A DNA stretch of 64,000 nucleotides. It comes from Roseiarcus sp963759955 (GTDB lineage Bacteria > Pseudomonadota > Alphaproteobacteria > Rhizobiales > Beijerinckiaceae). Both the position numbers and the translations under genes were made by a program. The notes beneath the pieces were generated by a model. That model searched no databases. It was given only the letters and a program-made list of their open reading frames with translations, and had not been told where the DNA came from. The stretch spans positions 1 to 64,000 of the forward strand of contig CAVXCA010000079.1 of the NCBI GenBank assembly GCA_963759955.1, read 5' to 3'. Positions 34,205 to 42,062 of this stretch are shown one piece after another (within the stretch, counting starts at the first letter, position 1; the number at the start of each line of letters is the position of its first letter).

Positions 34205-34942
34205 TCAACGCGACGAACGCTCTTCATAATTGCGTTGCGTCTCGACGAGCGCTTCGTCCAGCTCTCTCCCGGCGCGATAGGCCGCCAGCCCGTCGGGCCG
34301 GGCCACATCCGGCCGCAGCCTCGCGCAGGGCTCCGCGTCGCCGACGAGGGTGCGGACCGGGATCACCCCTGCCCAGATCGGCAGATCGTAATCCTCTTCG
34401 TCGTCGCTGGCCCCGGCGGCGCGGACCTTCGTCGACGCCTCGTCGATCCGCATCGAGACGACCATGGTGGCCTTGATTTCCTGGGACTGGATGGGGCGCA
34501 ACTGCTCGGCTCGACCGGGATAGAGGCGATTGACGATGCCGTCGAGCGCGCGCGCCTTTTGCTCGGCGTCCTCGACGATCCGCGCCACGCCGAAGCACAT
34601 GGCCGAGCGATAATTCACCGAATGGTGGAATGCGGAACGCGCCAGCACGAGCCCGTCGAGATGCGAGACCGTCAAGCAGACCGGCGTTCCCGCGCGAAGA
34701 TGGCGCAACATCCGGCTCGCGGACGAGCCATGCCAATAGAGGACGTCCCCTTCGCGCCAATGAATGGTCGGCGTGCAATAGGGCTGGTCGTCGATGACGT
34801 AAGCGACATGGCAAAAAAATCCGGCGTCGAGCACGCCGTAAACAGCGTCGCGGTCATAAGCGCCGCGCTCGTGCAGGCGCTTTATCCGATTGCGCTCGGC
34901 GACGGGGAAGGCGTCGGTTTCGGCGGTCTGGCGGTCGGTCAT
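34205..34942 (-). CDS. Pyridoxamine 5'-phosphate oxidase-like flavin-binding protein
   Basis: A 245-residue protein of the PNPOx-like split-barrel superfamily. It shows FFCHVAYVIDDQPYCTPTIH, the strand pair DVLYWHGSSASRMLRHLRAG, VCLTVSHLDGLVLARSAFHH and NYRSAMCFGVARIVED, typical of flavin-nucleotide-binding members that lie beside MocR regulators. The ATG at 34942 starts the conserved part. It is divergent from the MocR gene with 91 bp between starts and probably controlled by it. The substrate is unknown; a B6-vitamer or general flavin reductase role is possible. Confidence 0.83.
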   Translation of the reverse strand: MTDRQTAETDAFPVAERNRIKRLHERGAYDRDAVYGVLDAGFFCHVAYVIDDQPYCTPTIHWREGDVLYWHGSSASRMLRHLRAGTPVCLTVSHLDGLVLARSAFHHSVNYRSAMCFGVARIVEDAEQKARALDGIVNRLYPGRAEQLRPIQSQEIKATMVVSMRIDEASTKVRAAGASDDEEDYDLPIWAGVIPVRTLVGDAEPCARLRPDVARPDGLAAYRAGRELDEALVETQRNYEERSSR

Positions 34943-35026
34943 GGCGCTTGCATCCTCATGGCGTGCGTGCGCAATGTGCGGCATGGCATTGGCGCGAAAA
35001 AGATCCAATTCTCGATCAAAAGTTCC

Positions 35027-35047
35027 GACCAATATGCCCGATTGGTC
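35027..35047. promoter_or_regulatory. Perfect palindrome over the MocR start codon (candidate operator)
   Basis: GACCAAT at 35027-35033 and ATTGGTC at 35041-35047 form a perfect 7-bp inverted repeat with a 7-nt spacer. It covers the ATG at 35034 and lies just upstream of the alternative ATG at 35055. Its placement between divergent genes suggests autoregulation and control of the PNPOx-like gene. Confidence 0.55.
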
Positions 35048-36425
35048 GGCGCTCATGCCGGTTCTGCCCGGCCGAGGTCCGCGCGCGCGGGAGCTTTACG
35101 CCGCGATTCGACGGCTGATCGAGGCGGGACTGGCGCCGTCGGGCGCCAAGCTGCCGACGACTCGCGACTTCGCCAAAAGGCTCGGTCTGTCCCGCTCGGC
35201 CGCCGTGATCGCGTTCGAAATGTTGAAAGCGGAAGGTTTCGCCGAGGCGCGGATCGGCGCGGGAACCTTCGTGGCGGCGGCCGTGCCGATTTTGGCGGCG
35301 GCGACCGCCAGCGCCCGCGCAACGGATTCTCACGCCTCAGCGCCGCGGCCTTGCGAATTGGGCGCGACCATGCCGGACGACCGGACCATGCAGGTCTTGC
35401 GCAAGCTGCTCTCTCGGCGTCTCAGCCGGCCAGGCCAGGAGCATTTCCGCTACGGCGATCCGCGCGGCGGGGTTGTCCTGCGCGAGGCTATCGCGGGCTA
35501 TCTCAGGTCCGCACGCGGCGTTCGGTGCGACGCCGATCAGATCGTCGTCACGTCGGGCGCCTTGCACGGATTGAACCTCGTCGCTCGATCGCTGCTTTCG
35601 CCGGGCGATGCGGTATGGATCGAAGACCCGTGCTACGGCAAGGCGCGCGCGGCGCTGGCGAGCGCCGGCGCCCGCATCGTCGGGGCGCCGGTCGATAGCG
35701 AGGGCTTGAACCCCGTTTTGGGCGAGGCGCTCTGTCCGAGGGCGCGCGCGGTCTATGTCACGCCGTCGCATCAGTTTCCACTCGGGGTCGCGATGACGAT
35801 GCGCCGCCGCTTAGCCCTGATCGACTGGGCGCGTCGCTCCGACGCCTGGATCATCGAGGACGACTACGACAGCGAATTTCGCTTCGCCGGCCCGCCGTTG
35901 ACGGCGTTGCAGGGCATCGACGACTCCGGGCGCGTCGCTTATCTCGGAACTTTCTCCAAGGCTTTGTTTCCCGGCCTTCGGGTCGGATACGCGGTCGTTC
36001 CCGAACGGCTCATGGACGCCGTGCTGGAAGTTCGCGCTCGGACGGACGCGCTGCCGTCGACTTTGGCCGAGGGCGCCATCGCGGACTTGTTGAACGGGGG
36101 CCATTTCGCCGCTCACTTGCGGCGCGCCCGACGTCGGATTCAAGTCTCGCGCGACGCGCTGGTGGAAAGTCTCAACGCGCATTCGCACGGCGCGCTGGAG
36201 GCGTCGACGCCGGAGCAGGGGCTGCATCTCATTGCGAAGCTCGTCAGCCAAAGAAGGGACACGGAGATCGCGGCGGCGGCGAACGCGGCGGGCGTCGCGG
36301 CGCGCGCTCTCTCTCCAATGTTCGTGGACGCTCCGCCGTGGAACGGCCTAGTGCTCGGCTTTTCCGGACACACAGCCGAGGAACTGCGCCTCGCGGCGGT
36401 CAAGATCTGCGCGCAACTGAGATAG
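35034..36425 (+). CDS. MocR/PdxR-type regulator (GntR DNA-binding plus aminotransferase domain)
   Basis: A 463-residue protein from the ATG at 35034; the ATG at 35055 is equally possible. The N-terminal GntR winged helix has LYAAIRRLIEAGLAPSGAKL, PTTRDFAKRLGLSRSAAVIA and GFAEARIGAGTFVA. A fold-type I aminotransferase domain follows: HFRYGDPRGGVVLREAIAGY, VTSGALHGLNLVARSLLSPG, the cofactor Asp-Tyr in IIEDDYDSEFRF and the PLP Lys in LGTFSKALFPGLRVGY. Such proteins sense PLP and commonly regulate B6, GABA or taurine genes. The divergent PNPOx-like gene is the likely target. Confidence 0.9.
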   Translation: MPDWSALMPVLPGRGPRARELYAAIRRLIEAGLAPSGAKLPTTRDFAKRLGLSRSAAVIAFEMLKAEGFAEARIGAGTFVAAAVPILAAATASARATDSHASAPRPCELGATMPDDRTMQVLRKLLSRRLSRPGQEHFRYGDPRGGVVLREAIAGYLRSARGVRCDADQIVVTSGALHGLNLVARSLLSPGDAVWIEDPCYGKARAALASAGARIVGAPVDSEGLNPVLGEALCPRARAVYVTPSHQFPLGVAMTMRRRLALIDWARRSDAWIIEDDYDSEFRFAGPPLTALQGIDDSGRVAYLGTFSKALFPGLRVGYAVVPERLMDAVLEVRARTDALPSTLAEGAIADLLNGGHFAAHLRRARRRIQVSRDALVESLNAHSHGALEASTPEQGLHLIAKLVSQRRDTEIAAAANAAGVAARALSPMFVDAPPWNGLVLGFSGHTAEELRLAAVKICAQLR

Positions 36426-36496
36426 ATGCCGCTTCGCCCGCCAGATTCGATGGCGAAACATCCGGCGCTCGACGCACGCCTAACAGCAACGCGCCG

Positions 36497-37471
36497 CTAG
36501 AACGCCGCCTGACGGCGCACGAGCTGATCGACGCGCTCGTTTTCGGCCGGCGTCAGTTTGGCGGTCGCGGCGTCGAGTTCGGGGTCGTCGATGCCGGCGG
36601 CCTTGGCGAAGCGATTCCAGGTCGCCGCTTCGACGAGATCGCGGGGCACGCCGCGGCCGGTGGCGTAGAGATGGGCGAGACGGTTCTGCGCGATCGGATT
36701 GTTGCGCGCCGCCGCGATGAGGAAGAGCTGCGCCGCCGCGGCCTCGTTCTTTTCGACGCCGACGCCGTTGAACAGCATGATCGCATATTCGACCTGGCCG
36801 GCGATGATGCCGCCGTCGGCGGCGCGTTTGAGCCAATGCGCGGCTTCCCCGATATCGAGCGGAACGCCGCGGCCCTCCCGCAGCAGGACGCCGTAGGAGT
36901 AGGCGCCGTTGTCGTCGCCGGCGATGGCGGCGCGGCGAAAGTAATCGGCGGCTTTGGTGAAATCGGGCTTAGTCGTCGCATCGCCCTGGATCGCCATGAC
37001 GCCGAGATTGTACAGCGCGCCGGCCTGGCCTTTCGCCGCGGCGATTTCGAACTGCGCTTTGGCGCCGGCGCGATCCTTGTCGATGCCGGGGGCGCCGGTG
37101 ACCAAGAGCGTCCCGAGCGCGAACGCCGCCTCCCTGTCGCCCAGACCGCTCGCCAGGCGATACCAGCGCGCGGCCTCCGCCATGTCCTGCCGAACCGCGC
37201 AGCCGTCGCGATAGATCTCGCCGATCAAGGTCATTGCGGCGGCGTCCTTGGGGTTCGCCGCGACCCGCCTCATCGCTTCGCGGAGCGCGGTGATGAAAAA
37301 GCCGCGCTGATAGGCGCCGAACGCCAGATCGGGCGCCGGCCCCGGCGCGGGCGTCGCGCCGCCGCTTTGCGCGGGCGGCTCATGAGACGGCCAAAGAGTC
37401 TGCGCGCGCGACGGGCCGGACGCGGCCAGAACGAGAAATACGGCAAAACCTGCGTGAAACGCTTTTTTCAT
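36497..37471 (-). CDS. Exported Sel1-repeat (tetratricopeptide-like) protein
   Basis: A 324-residue protein with a signal peptide ending ASGPSRAQ (about residue 24). A Pro/Ala linker leads to at least five Sel1-like repeats of ~36 residues, such as AMTLIGEIYRDGCAVRQDMAEAARWYR, ALYNLGVMAIQG, GAYSYGVLLREGRGVPLDIG and AQNRLAHLYATGRGVPRDL. Sel1 proteins act as scaffolds, and periplasmic ones often affect envelope functions. It is on the same strand as the ThiE-like gene, 7 bp downstream, so the two are probably co-transcribed. Confidence 0.88.
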   Translation of the reverse strand: MKKAFHAGFAVFLVLAASGPSRAQTLWPSHEPPAQSGGATPAPGPAPDLAFGAYQRGFFITALREAMRRVAANPKDAAAMTLIGEIYRDGCAVRQDMAEAARWYRLASGLGDREAAFALGTLLVTGAPGIDKDRAGAKAQFEIAAAKGQAGALYNLGVMAIQGDATTKPDFTKAADYFRRAAIAGDDNGAYSYGVLLREGRGVPLDIGEAAHWLKRAADGGIIAGQVEYAIMLFNGVGVEKNEAAAAQLFLIAAARNNPIAQNRLAHLYATGRGVPRDLVEAATWNRFAKAAGIDDPELDAATAKLTPAENERVDQLVRRQAAF

Positions 37472-37478
37472 GGGCCCG

Positions 37479-38117
37479 TCAGACCGTCGCTTTCGCCACC
37501 AGCGCCTGCGCCTCGGCCATTGCGGCCGCCGCCGAAGGCGCGAGCCAGATGGCGTCGCCGAGCGCGACGAAGTCCGCTCCCGCCGCCGTCAGGGGCGCTA
37601 CGGCGTCGAGCGCGCCGGCGAAGGCGACGCAGGGCGTCTGGAAGATTTCCGCCCACCACGCGGTGCGCTCGAGCGTTTCGGCGAGCGGCGGGGTGTAGCC
37701 GTCGCGCCGGGGCTCGCCGAACATGACGTAATCGGCGCCCGCTTCGCCCGCAGCCATCGCGTCGTCGCGCGAGCGCAGGCCTCCCGCTCCGACAATGCGC
37801 TCGGGATGGAGGCTCGCCAGCGCCTCGGCAAGCTCCGTTCCAACTCCGGTGATATGCGCGCCGTCCGCGCCGACCCGCGCGGCGAGGCGCGCGTCGTTCT
37901 CGACCAGCGTCGCCACGTCGCGCGGCGCCGCCAGTTCGACGATGCGCTGGACGATTCGCTTGGCCTCGCCCTCCGCGGCCGGGGCGATGCGCGCCAAGAC
38001 GCTCGCCACATCGCCTGCGCCGAGCGCCTCGGCCAAGCGCGGCGCGAAAGCGGCAACGTCGGCGACGCTCAGCGGCGGCGTGACGAGGTAGAGGCGACAG
38101 GAAGAAGCGGCGGCCAT
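37479..38117 (-). CDS. Thiamine phosphate synthase-like (ThiE/TenI) protein
   Basis: A 212-residue TIM-barrel protein beginning RLYLVTPPLSVADVAAFAPR. Features of the TMP synthase/TenI fold are LVENDARLAARVGADGAHI, the phosphate-binding GAGGLRSRDDAMAAGEAGAD and ADYVMFGEP, and FVALGDAIW near the end. The usual GVHLGQ-D and GP(V/I)F-T-TK motifs are altered (ADGAHITG, VMFGEPRRD), so it may be a divergent or regulatory paralogue rather than the housekeeping ThiE. No other thiamine genes are adjacent. Confidence 0.65.
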   Translation of the reverse strand: MAAASSCRLYLVTPPLSVADVAAFAPRLAEALGAGDVASVLARIAPAAEGEAKRIVQRIVELAAPRDVATLVENDARLAARVGADGAHITGVGTELAEALASLHPERIVGAGGLRSRDDAMAAGEAGADYVMFGEPRRDGYTPPLAETLERTAWWAEIFQTPCVAFAGALDAVAPLTAAGADFVALGDAIWLAPSAAAAMAEAQALVAKATV

Positions 38118-38230
38118 GGAGCGCGGTCAAATCTCGGTTCGAAAAGAAGATTGCCGACCAATGCGGCCAAAAGTGCGGCCGCGCAACCCCAGGGGCTCGC
38201 CGAATCTCGAGTTCGCCGCGAACGCGCGGC

Positions 38231-38779
38231 TCAGCGCGCGAAGGCCGCCTTCAGCCGCTCGACCTGGGTGGCCACCGCGCTGCGCGGCGGCGGCGGCGCA
38301 AAGCCGTTCGCGGCCGCCATCGAGCGGTCGAGGTGCGCGACGCGCGCCTGCAGCCGCAGCGACTTCAGGCTGAACTGGCGCAGCGCCGGCGGCAGCTGTT
38401 CGAACAGATCGGCGTCGCAGGCGATGTTCTGCTCGGCGAGGCGGACCCTGTGCTTCTCGGACAAGGCCTGCGCGGTGGTCATCTCGCCCTCGTTGATCGC
38501 GCGTTGGAGCAGCAGCCAGGAGGCGACCTGCATCAGCCGCGTCGTCAGCCGCATGCTCTCGGTCGCATAGGCCAAGGCGACGGGGCGCGACAATTGGCGC
38601 GATTCCTCGCGTCCGGGGCCGTCGAGATAGGCGGCCGCTTCTTCGACCAGCGACATGCCCTCTCTGAACAGGGACTTGAACGCGTCCGAGGCGGCGAGCT
38701 TATGGATGAACGAAATCGTGTTCGCCGCAGGCTCGTCGGCTGTCGTAAAACTCTGCGCCGACCCGTCGTAACGACCCAT
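38231..38779 (-). CDS. rcdA: RcdA, CtrA-degradation adaptor (DUF1465)
   Basis: A 182-residue helical protein of DUF1465. In Caulobacter RcdA helps deliver CtrA and other proteins to ClpXP at the G1-S transition. Recognisable parts are TISFIHKLAASDAFKSLFRE, MSLVEEAAAYLDGPGREESR, ESMRLTTRLMQVASWLLLQR and AINEGEMT. The ATG at 38779 follows GGAGAG. The C-terminal tail is disordered and proline-rich, as expected for the family. 38118-38230 downstream holds nothing supported. Confidence 0.88.
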   Translation of the reverse strand: MGRYDGSAQSFTTADEPAANTISFIHKLAASDAFKSLFREGMSLVEEAAAYLDGPGREESRQLSRPVALAYATESMRLTTRLMQVASWLLLQRAINEGEMTTAQALSEKHRVRLAEQNIACDADLFEQLPPALRQFSLKSLRLQARVAHLDRSMAAANGFAPPPPRSAVATQVERLKAAFAR

Positions 38780-38940
38780 AACTGGCTCTCCTGTCCGCGC
38801 GGATGTCACGCGCGACGCTTTCCCATTTCGAGCGCGCCGCGCCCGATGCCCGCCACACGCAAGATTAACGCCGCTGCGCTGTCCCCGCACGTTTACTTTT
38901 CGATAAGGTTAACGGACTTTCATTGGTTTGCGAACATGGC

Positions 38941-38967
38941 AAAAAAATAGCCGCCCGGAGGCGGCTA
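38941..38967 (-). terminator. Rho-independent terminator, minus strand
   Basis: A perfect 8-bp stem (TAGCCGCC at 38948-38955 and GGCGGCTA at 38960-38967, four-base loop) is followed on the minus strand by seven T residues (A-run 38941-38947). It would end a transcript coming from the DUF1192 gene or from an RNA gene inside 38970-39175. Confidence 0.8.
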
Positions 38968-39077
38968 AGGGATGAATTCATGGGAGGCATCGAACAGAAC
39001 GGATAGGAGCCATTCAGAACCCGAAACTTGGGTCGAATGAATTCATAATTGATAATCGTTAACGAGAGCTTACCGGC

Positions 39078-39123
39078 GCGCCCACAAGCGCAACGAATTC
39101 GTAAATTTGAAACTTGTGGGCGC
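39078..39123. repeat. Long perfect hairpin
   Basis: GCGCCCACAAG (39078-39088) and CTTGTGGGCGC (39113-39123) pair perfectly over 11 bp with a 24-nt AT-rich loop. It starts 53 bp downstream of the DUF1192 stop codon in the minus direction. Either a processing structure or the 5' stem of a small RNA is possible. Confidence 0.6.
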
Positions 39124-39175
39124 CTCGGCGCGGGCGCTTCGTGCGCCAAAATGGGGCGCCTCTGCGCGCACCCTT

Positions 39176-39382
39176 TCAGCTCTTGAAGAACGCATGCGCG
39201 GCGTCGCGCGTCGCCTCGCGCGCCTTGATGGCGTCCTCGAGCCGCGCGATCTCCTGTTTGAGCGCCTCGATGCGCTCGGCGAGCTCCGGCGCGGAGAGAT
39301 CGTCGAGAGCCTGCCCGATTTCATGGACCGGCGGCTTCGGGCGCTTGGCGCCGAACAAAGCCTCCTCGTCGAAAGCGGCCAT
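39176..39382 (-). CDS. DUF1192-family small protein
   Basis: A 68-residue alphaproteobacterial protein of DUF1192. It has the short N-terminal DEEALFGAKRPKPPVHEIGQ followed by a coiled coil, LSAPELAERIEALKQEIARL, and the end segment REATRDAAHAFFKS. I chose the ATG at 39382 because GGAGACG precedes it; the open frame to 39433 is not typical of the family. Function unknown. The coiled coil suggests a small oligomer or interaction partner. Confidence 0.82.
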   Translation of the reverse strand: MAAFDEEALFGAKRPKPPVHEIGQALDDLSAPELAERIEALKQEIARLEDAIKAREATRDAAHAFFKS

Positions 39383-39513
39383 GGTCGCGTCTCCTAAGGC
39401 GATCGGCTGCGGCGATCCGCAGGGCCAAAGCATAACGCAATTGCCATGCGCTTGCCCAGTTGGCGCCGCGGCGCGCGCTTCTCTAAACTGACCGCGGCGA
39501 GGGAGGGCCGAGG

Positions 39514-40347
39514 ATGCGCGATTTTCAGGGCAAGACGGCGTTCATAACCGGCGGCGCCGGCGGGCTGGGCCGCGCCTTCGCCAAGGCGCTTCTCGCCGAA
39601 GGGGCGAACGTAGCGCTCGCCGACATCGACGAGCGCGCGCTCGAGCGGGCGGTCGACGAGATCGCGGCGCCTGAAGGCCGCCTCTTGGGGGTGGCCTGCG
39701 ACGCCTCGGATCGCGGCTCGCTCGAACGGGCGGCGGCGGAGGCGTTTCGCGCTTTCGGGCGGGTGCATCTCGTGTTCGCCAACGCGGGCGTCGGCGGCCG
39801 CAACGCCGGGCTGGAGGAGTTGACCGCGCTCGATTGGGAATGGGTGATCCGCGTCAACCTGATGTCGGTCGCGCACGCCGTCGCGGTGTTCCTGCCGCAC
39901 CTGCGCGCGCACGGCGAGGGCGGCCATTTCGTCGCCGTCGCGTCGATGGCCGGCATGCTCGGGCAGCCGCAAATGGGCCCCTACAGCGCCACCAAGGCCG
40001 CCGTGGTCGCGTTGTCGGAAACGCTGTTCCAGGAATTGAAGGGGACGAATATCGGCGTCAGCGCGCTCTGTCCGGGTTTCGCCAAGACCGGCATCGCCGA
40101 CGCAAGGCCCAATCCGCTCGCGCCCGAGGCGCCGCCGCTGTCCAAGGCGGGGGCCGAGCGGACGGCGCAGGTCCGCCTCGCCGTCGAGGCCGGCCGCGAC
40201 CCGGCCGAGATCGCGGCGCGGACGTTGCGCGGCGTCCGCGACGACGACCTCTACATCTTCACCCACCCGGACATGCGCCCCTGGCTCGACAAGCGGCTGG
40301 AGCGCCTGCGCGCCGCTTACGACAAGGCGGAGCGGTTCGTTCCGTAG
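39514..40347 (+). CDS. Short-chain dehydrogenase/reductase
   Basis: A 277-residue SDR oxidoreductase. The cofactor motif is TGGAGGLGRAFAKAL near residues 12-26 with Asp in LADID favouring NAD. VFANAGVGG is the N-A-G motif, and the catalytic set is the Ser in VAVASMAG and YSATKAA with Tyr and Lys about 13 residues later, followed by LCPGFAKTGI. The substrate is unknown. GAGGGAGGG precedes the start. It is on the same strand as a second SDR gene 140 bp downstream. Confidence 0.88.
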   Translation: MRDFQGKTAFITGGAGGLGRAFAKALLAEGANVALADIDERALERAVDEIAAPEGRLLGVACDASDRGSLERAAAEAFRAFGRVHLVFANAGVGGRNAGLEELTALDWEWVIRVNLMSVAHAVAVFLPHLRAHGEGGHFVAVASMAGMLGQPQMGPYSATKAAVVALSETLFQELKGTNIGVSALCPGFAKTGIADARPNPLAPEAPPLSKAGAERTAQVRLAVEAGRDPAEIAARTLRGVRDDDLYIFTHPDMRPWLDKRLERLRAAYDKAERFVP

Positions 40348-40486
40348 CAAAGACGCCGGGACGGCAAGGCGCCGATAGGAGAGTTCAGGGTTTCAACCGT
40401 CGGAACGGGGGCGCATGATGCGGCGTTGCGCCGATGACGACGGGGTTGTTCGCGCGCGCTGAAAAAACCATGGCGAGGGACGATCG

Positions 40487-41188
40487 ATGACTCTGCCGCA
40501 ATTCACCACCGCGCTGATCGTGGGCGCCGGCCACGGCCTCAGCGCATCGCTAGCCCGCCTGTTTTCTCGCGAAGGGATGCGGGTCGCCGTCGCCGCTCGC
40601 AACGTCGAAAAGCTCGCCGCCTTGCGCGAGCAGACCGGCGCGTGCGCTTTCGCCTGCGACGCCGTCGAACCCGACCAGGTCGCGCGGCTGTTCGAAGATG
40701 TGGAGAGACAGATCGGAAATCCCGAGGTCGTCGTCTACAACGCGAGTGCGCGGGCGCGCGGCCCGCTGGTCGACCTCGTCCCCGCGGAGGTCGAGAACGC
40801 TCTTGCGGTCGGCGCGTTCGGCGGGTTCCTCGTCGCCCAGCAAGCCGCGCGGCGGATGCTCCCCAAGGGCGCCGGCGCGATCCTGTTTACGGGTGCATCG
40901 GCGAGCGTGAAGGGCTATGCGCAGTCGGCGCCGTTCGCCATGGGCAAGTTCGCGCTGCGCGGTCTTGCCCAGAGCATGGCGCGCGAGCTCGGGCCGCAGG
41001 GCGTTCACGTCGCGCACTTCGTGATCGACGGCGCGATTCTCAACCCGGGTCGAATTGAGCCGCCGGACGAGCCCGACTCGATGCTCGATCCCGACGCGAT
41101 CGCGCACACCTACCTCCACGTGCTGCGGCAGCCGCGCAGCGCATGGACCTGGGAGGTGGAGCTCAGGCCGTGGGTGGAAAGGTTCTGA
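40487..41188 (+). CDS. SDR-family protein with catalytic Tyr replaced by Phe
   Basis: A 233-residue SDR-fold protein. The nucleotide-binding loop is VGAGHGLSASLARLF and the Asn motif is VYNASARARG. The Ser is kept in FTGASASVKGY, but the YxxxK position reads Phe150-Ala-Met-Gly-Lys154 (PFAMGKFALRGLAQSMAREL). I recall similar FxMxK proteins among proteobacterial SDRs, so this may be a family trait rather than a lesion. Catalysis must differ from classical SDRs, or the protein may bind cofactor without acting as a dehydrogenase. Confidence 0.8.
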   Translation: MTLPQFTTALIVGAGHGLSASLARLFSREGMRVAVAARNVEKLAALREQTGACAFACDAVEPDQVARLFEDVERQIGNPEVVVYNASARARGPLVDLVPAEVENALAVGAFGGFLVAQQAARRMLPKGAGAILFTGASASVKGYAQSAPFAMGKFALRGLAQSMARELGPQGVHVAHFVIDGAILNPGRIEPPDEPDSMLDPDAIAHTYLHVLRQPRSAWTWEVELRPWVERF

Positions 41189-42062
41189 GCCCGACGGCGG
41201 AGGTCCGGGTCAACCGAAGCCGGCGCCGTTTTCGGGCGGGATGGTTTGTTTTCAAAGGCCTGCGTGACGATTTTCCGCCGCCTCGCCGCGCGGCAGGGGA
41301 TTCGCTCGCCAGCCGATGCCGGGCCGTTAAGCGGTTGAGTAAGCTGCTACTGTAACCCTCGTAATCCGGCGGAAGCGATCCGGGCGATGCGCCGTCAAAC
41401 GGCTCGTCGAGCTTCGTCAAGCCGCGTCAAGCGATGTCAAGCGATGTCAAGGATTTCCTTGACGGCCTTCTGTGTGATTTCAACGGCTTATCGCGAGGAA
41501 AATTGACAATCTCTCGCCCGCGCAAACTCATCGTGTCGGGCGGACTTCGCTTGAAGCGAGCGACGCCTCGTCGGACGAAAAAATCATAGCGCGAATTCCG
41601 GCGCTCACAAAGATATTGTCGGGTTCGCTGCCGGGACGGCGCGAGCCGATCGCGGCCGGACGTTCGCGATCGACGCGGCGCAGCGGCGACTCTCGACGCG
41701 CCGAATTCGACGGCGCGGTGGGTCGGCGGAAGGCGGGAATGTCCGTCGGGCTTTAAGCGGCGCCTGCTGGTCGCCGAAGGCCTGTGCGGATGGTCGAGAT
41801 GCGCCTGTTGCGGCCGGTCCCGGCCGAGGCTGCGGTTCTCGAAAGCGGACGCCCCGCTGCCGGGTCACTTTCGTCGACCATGGCTTGAAACCGGACATAT
41901 GCGATGCGTGGCTGTGAAACGACGCCTCGATTTGACCCCGCTGTGTCGACGAATAGCGGCGTTTCGACGCCGCTCGGCGTTCGGACCCCGCGCCGAAACA
42001 CGTCCCTGATTCTGTCTGCGGGTCGCGCACGCGTTGGCTGGGGACGGTTGAATCCGCCGAGC
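41189..42062. other. Long intergenic region without a supported gene
   Basis: This 874-bp stretch has short open frames on both strands but none with a ribosome site, a recognisable motif or convincing codon structure. It contains a helically phased repeat (41416-41462) and, around 41480-41620, AT-richer sequence (GAAAATTGACAATCTC, AAAAAATCATAGCGCGAATT) where a promoter or RNA could lie. 41640-42060 has repeated short CGACGC/CGGCG-rich patches and might be a decayed gene. Confidence 0.45.
41416..41462. repeat. Four GTCAAG repeats phased at 10 bp, ending in a palindrome
   Basis: GTCAAG occurs at 41416, 41426, 41436 and 41446, exactly 10 bp apart, so all copies lie on one face of the helix. 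The last copy is part of the perfect palindrome TCAAGGA-TT-TCCTTGA (41447-41462). This looks like a cooperative protein-binding site rather than random repetition. No gene start is closer than 600 bp on the right; the second SDR gene ends 228 bp to the left. Confidence 0.55.

Larger units (their letters stand above)
38780..39175. other. Intergenic region with a minus-strand terminator, hairpin and twin palindromes
   Basis: This 396-bp gap between rcdA and the DUF1192 gene has an AT-richer middle than its surroundings. It holds a strong minus-strand terminator (38941-38967), two copies of the 10-bp palindrome ATGAATTCAT at 38972-38981 and 39037-39046, GTTAAC sites near 38909 and 39059 that resemble CtrA half-sites, and a long hairpin at 39078-39123. 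It could be the 3' region of the DUF1192 transcript or a separate small RNA. Confidence 0.5.

Noticed and set aside
38900..39065. Full CtrA boxes (TTAA-N7-TTAA) upstream of rcdA
   Set aside because: Only single GTTAAC/TTAAC half-sites were found; none has a second half at the right spacing.
41416..41462. CRISPR array
   Set aside because: The repeats are 6-10 bp with no unique spacers and no cas genes are present anywhere in the window.
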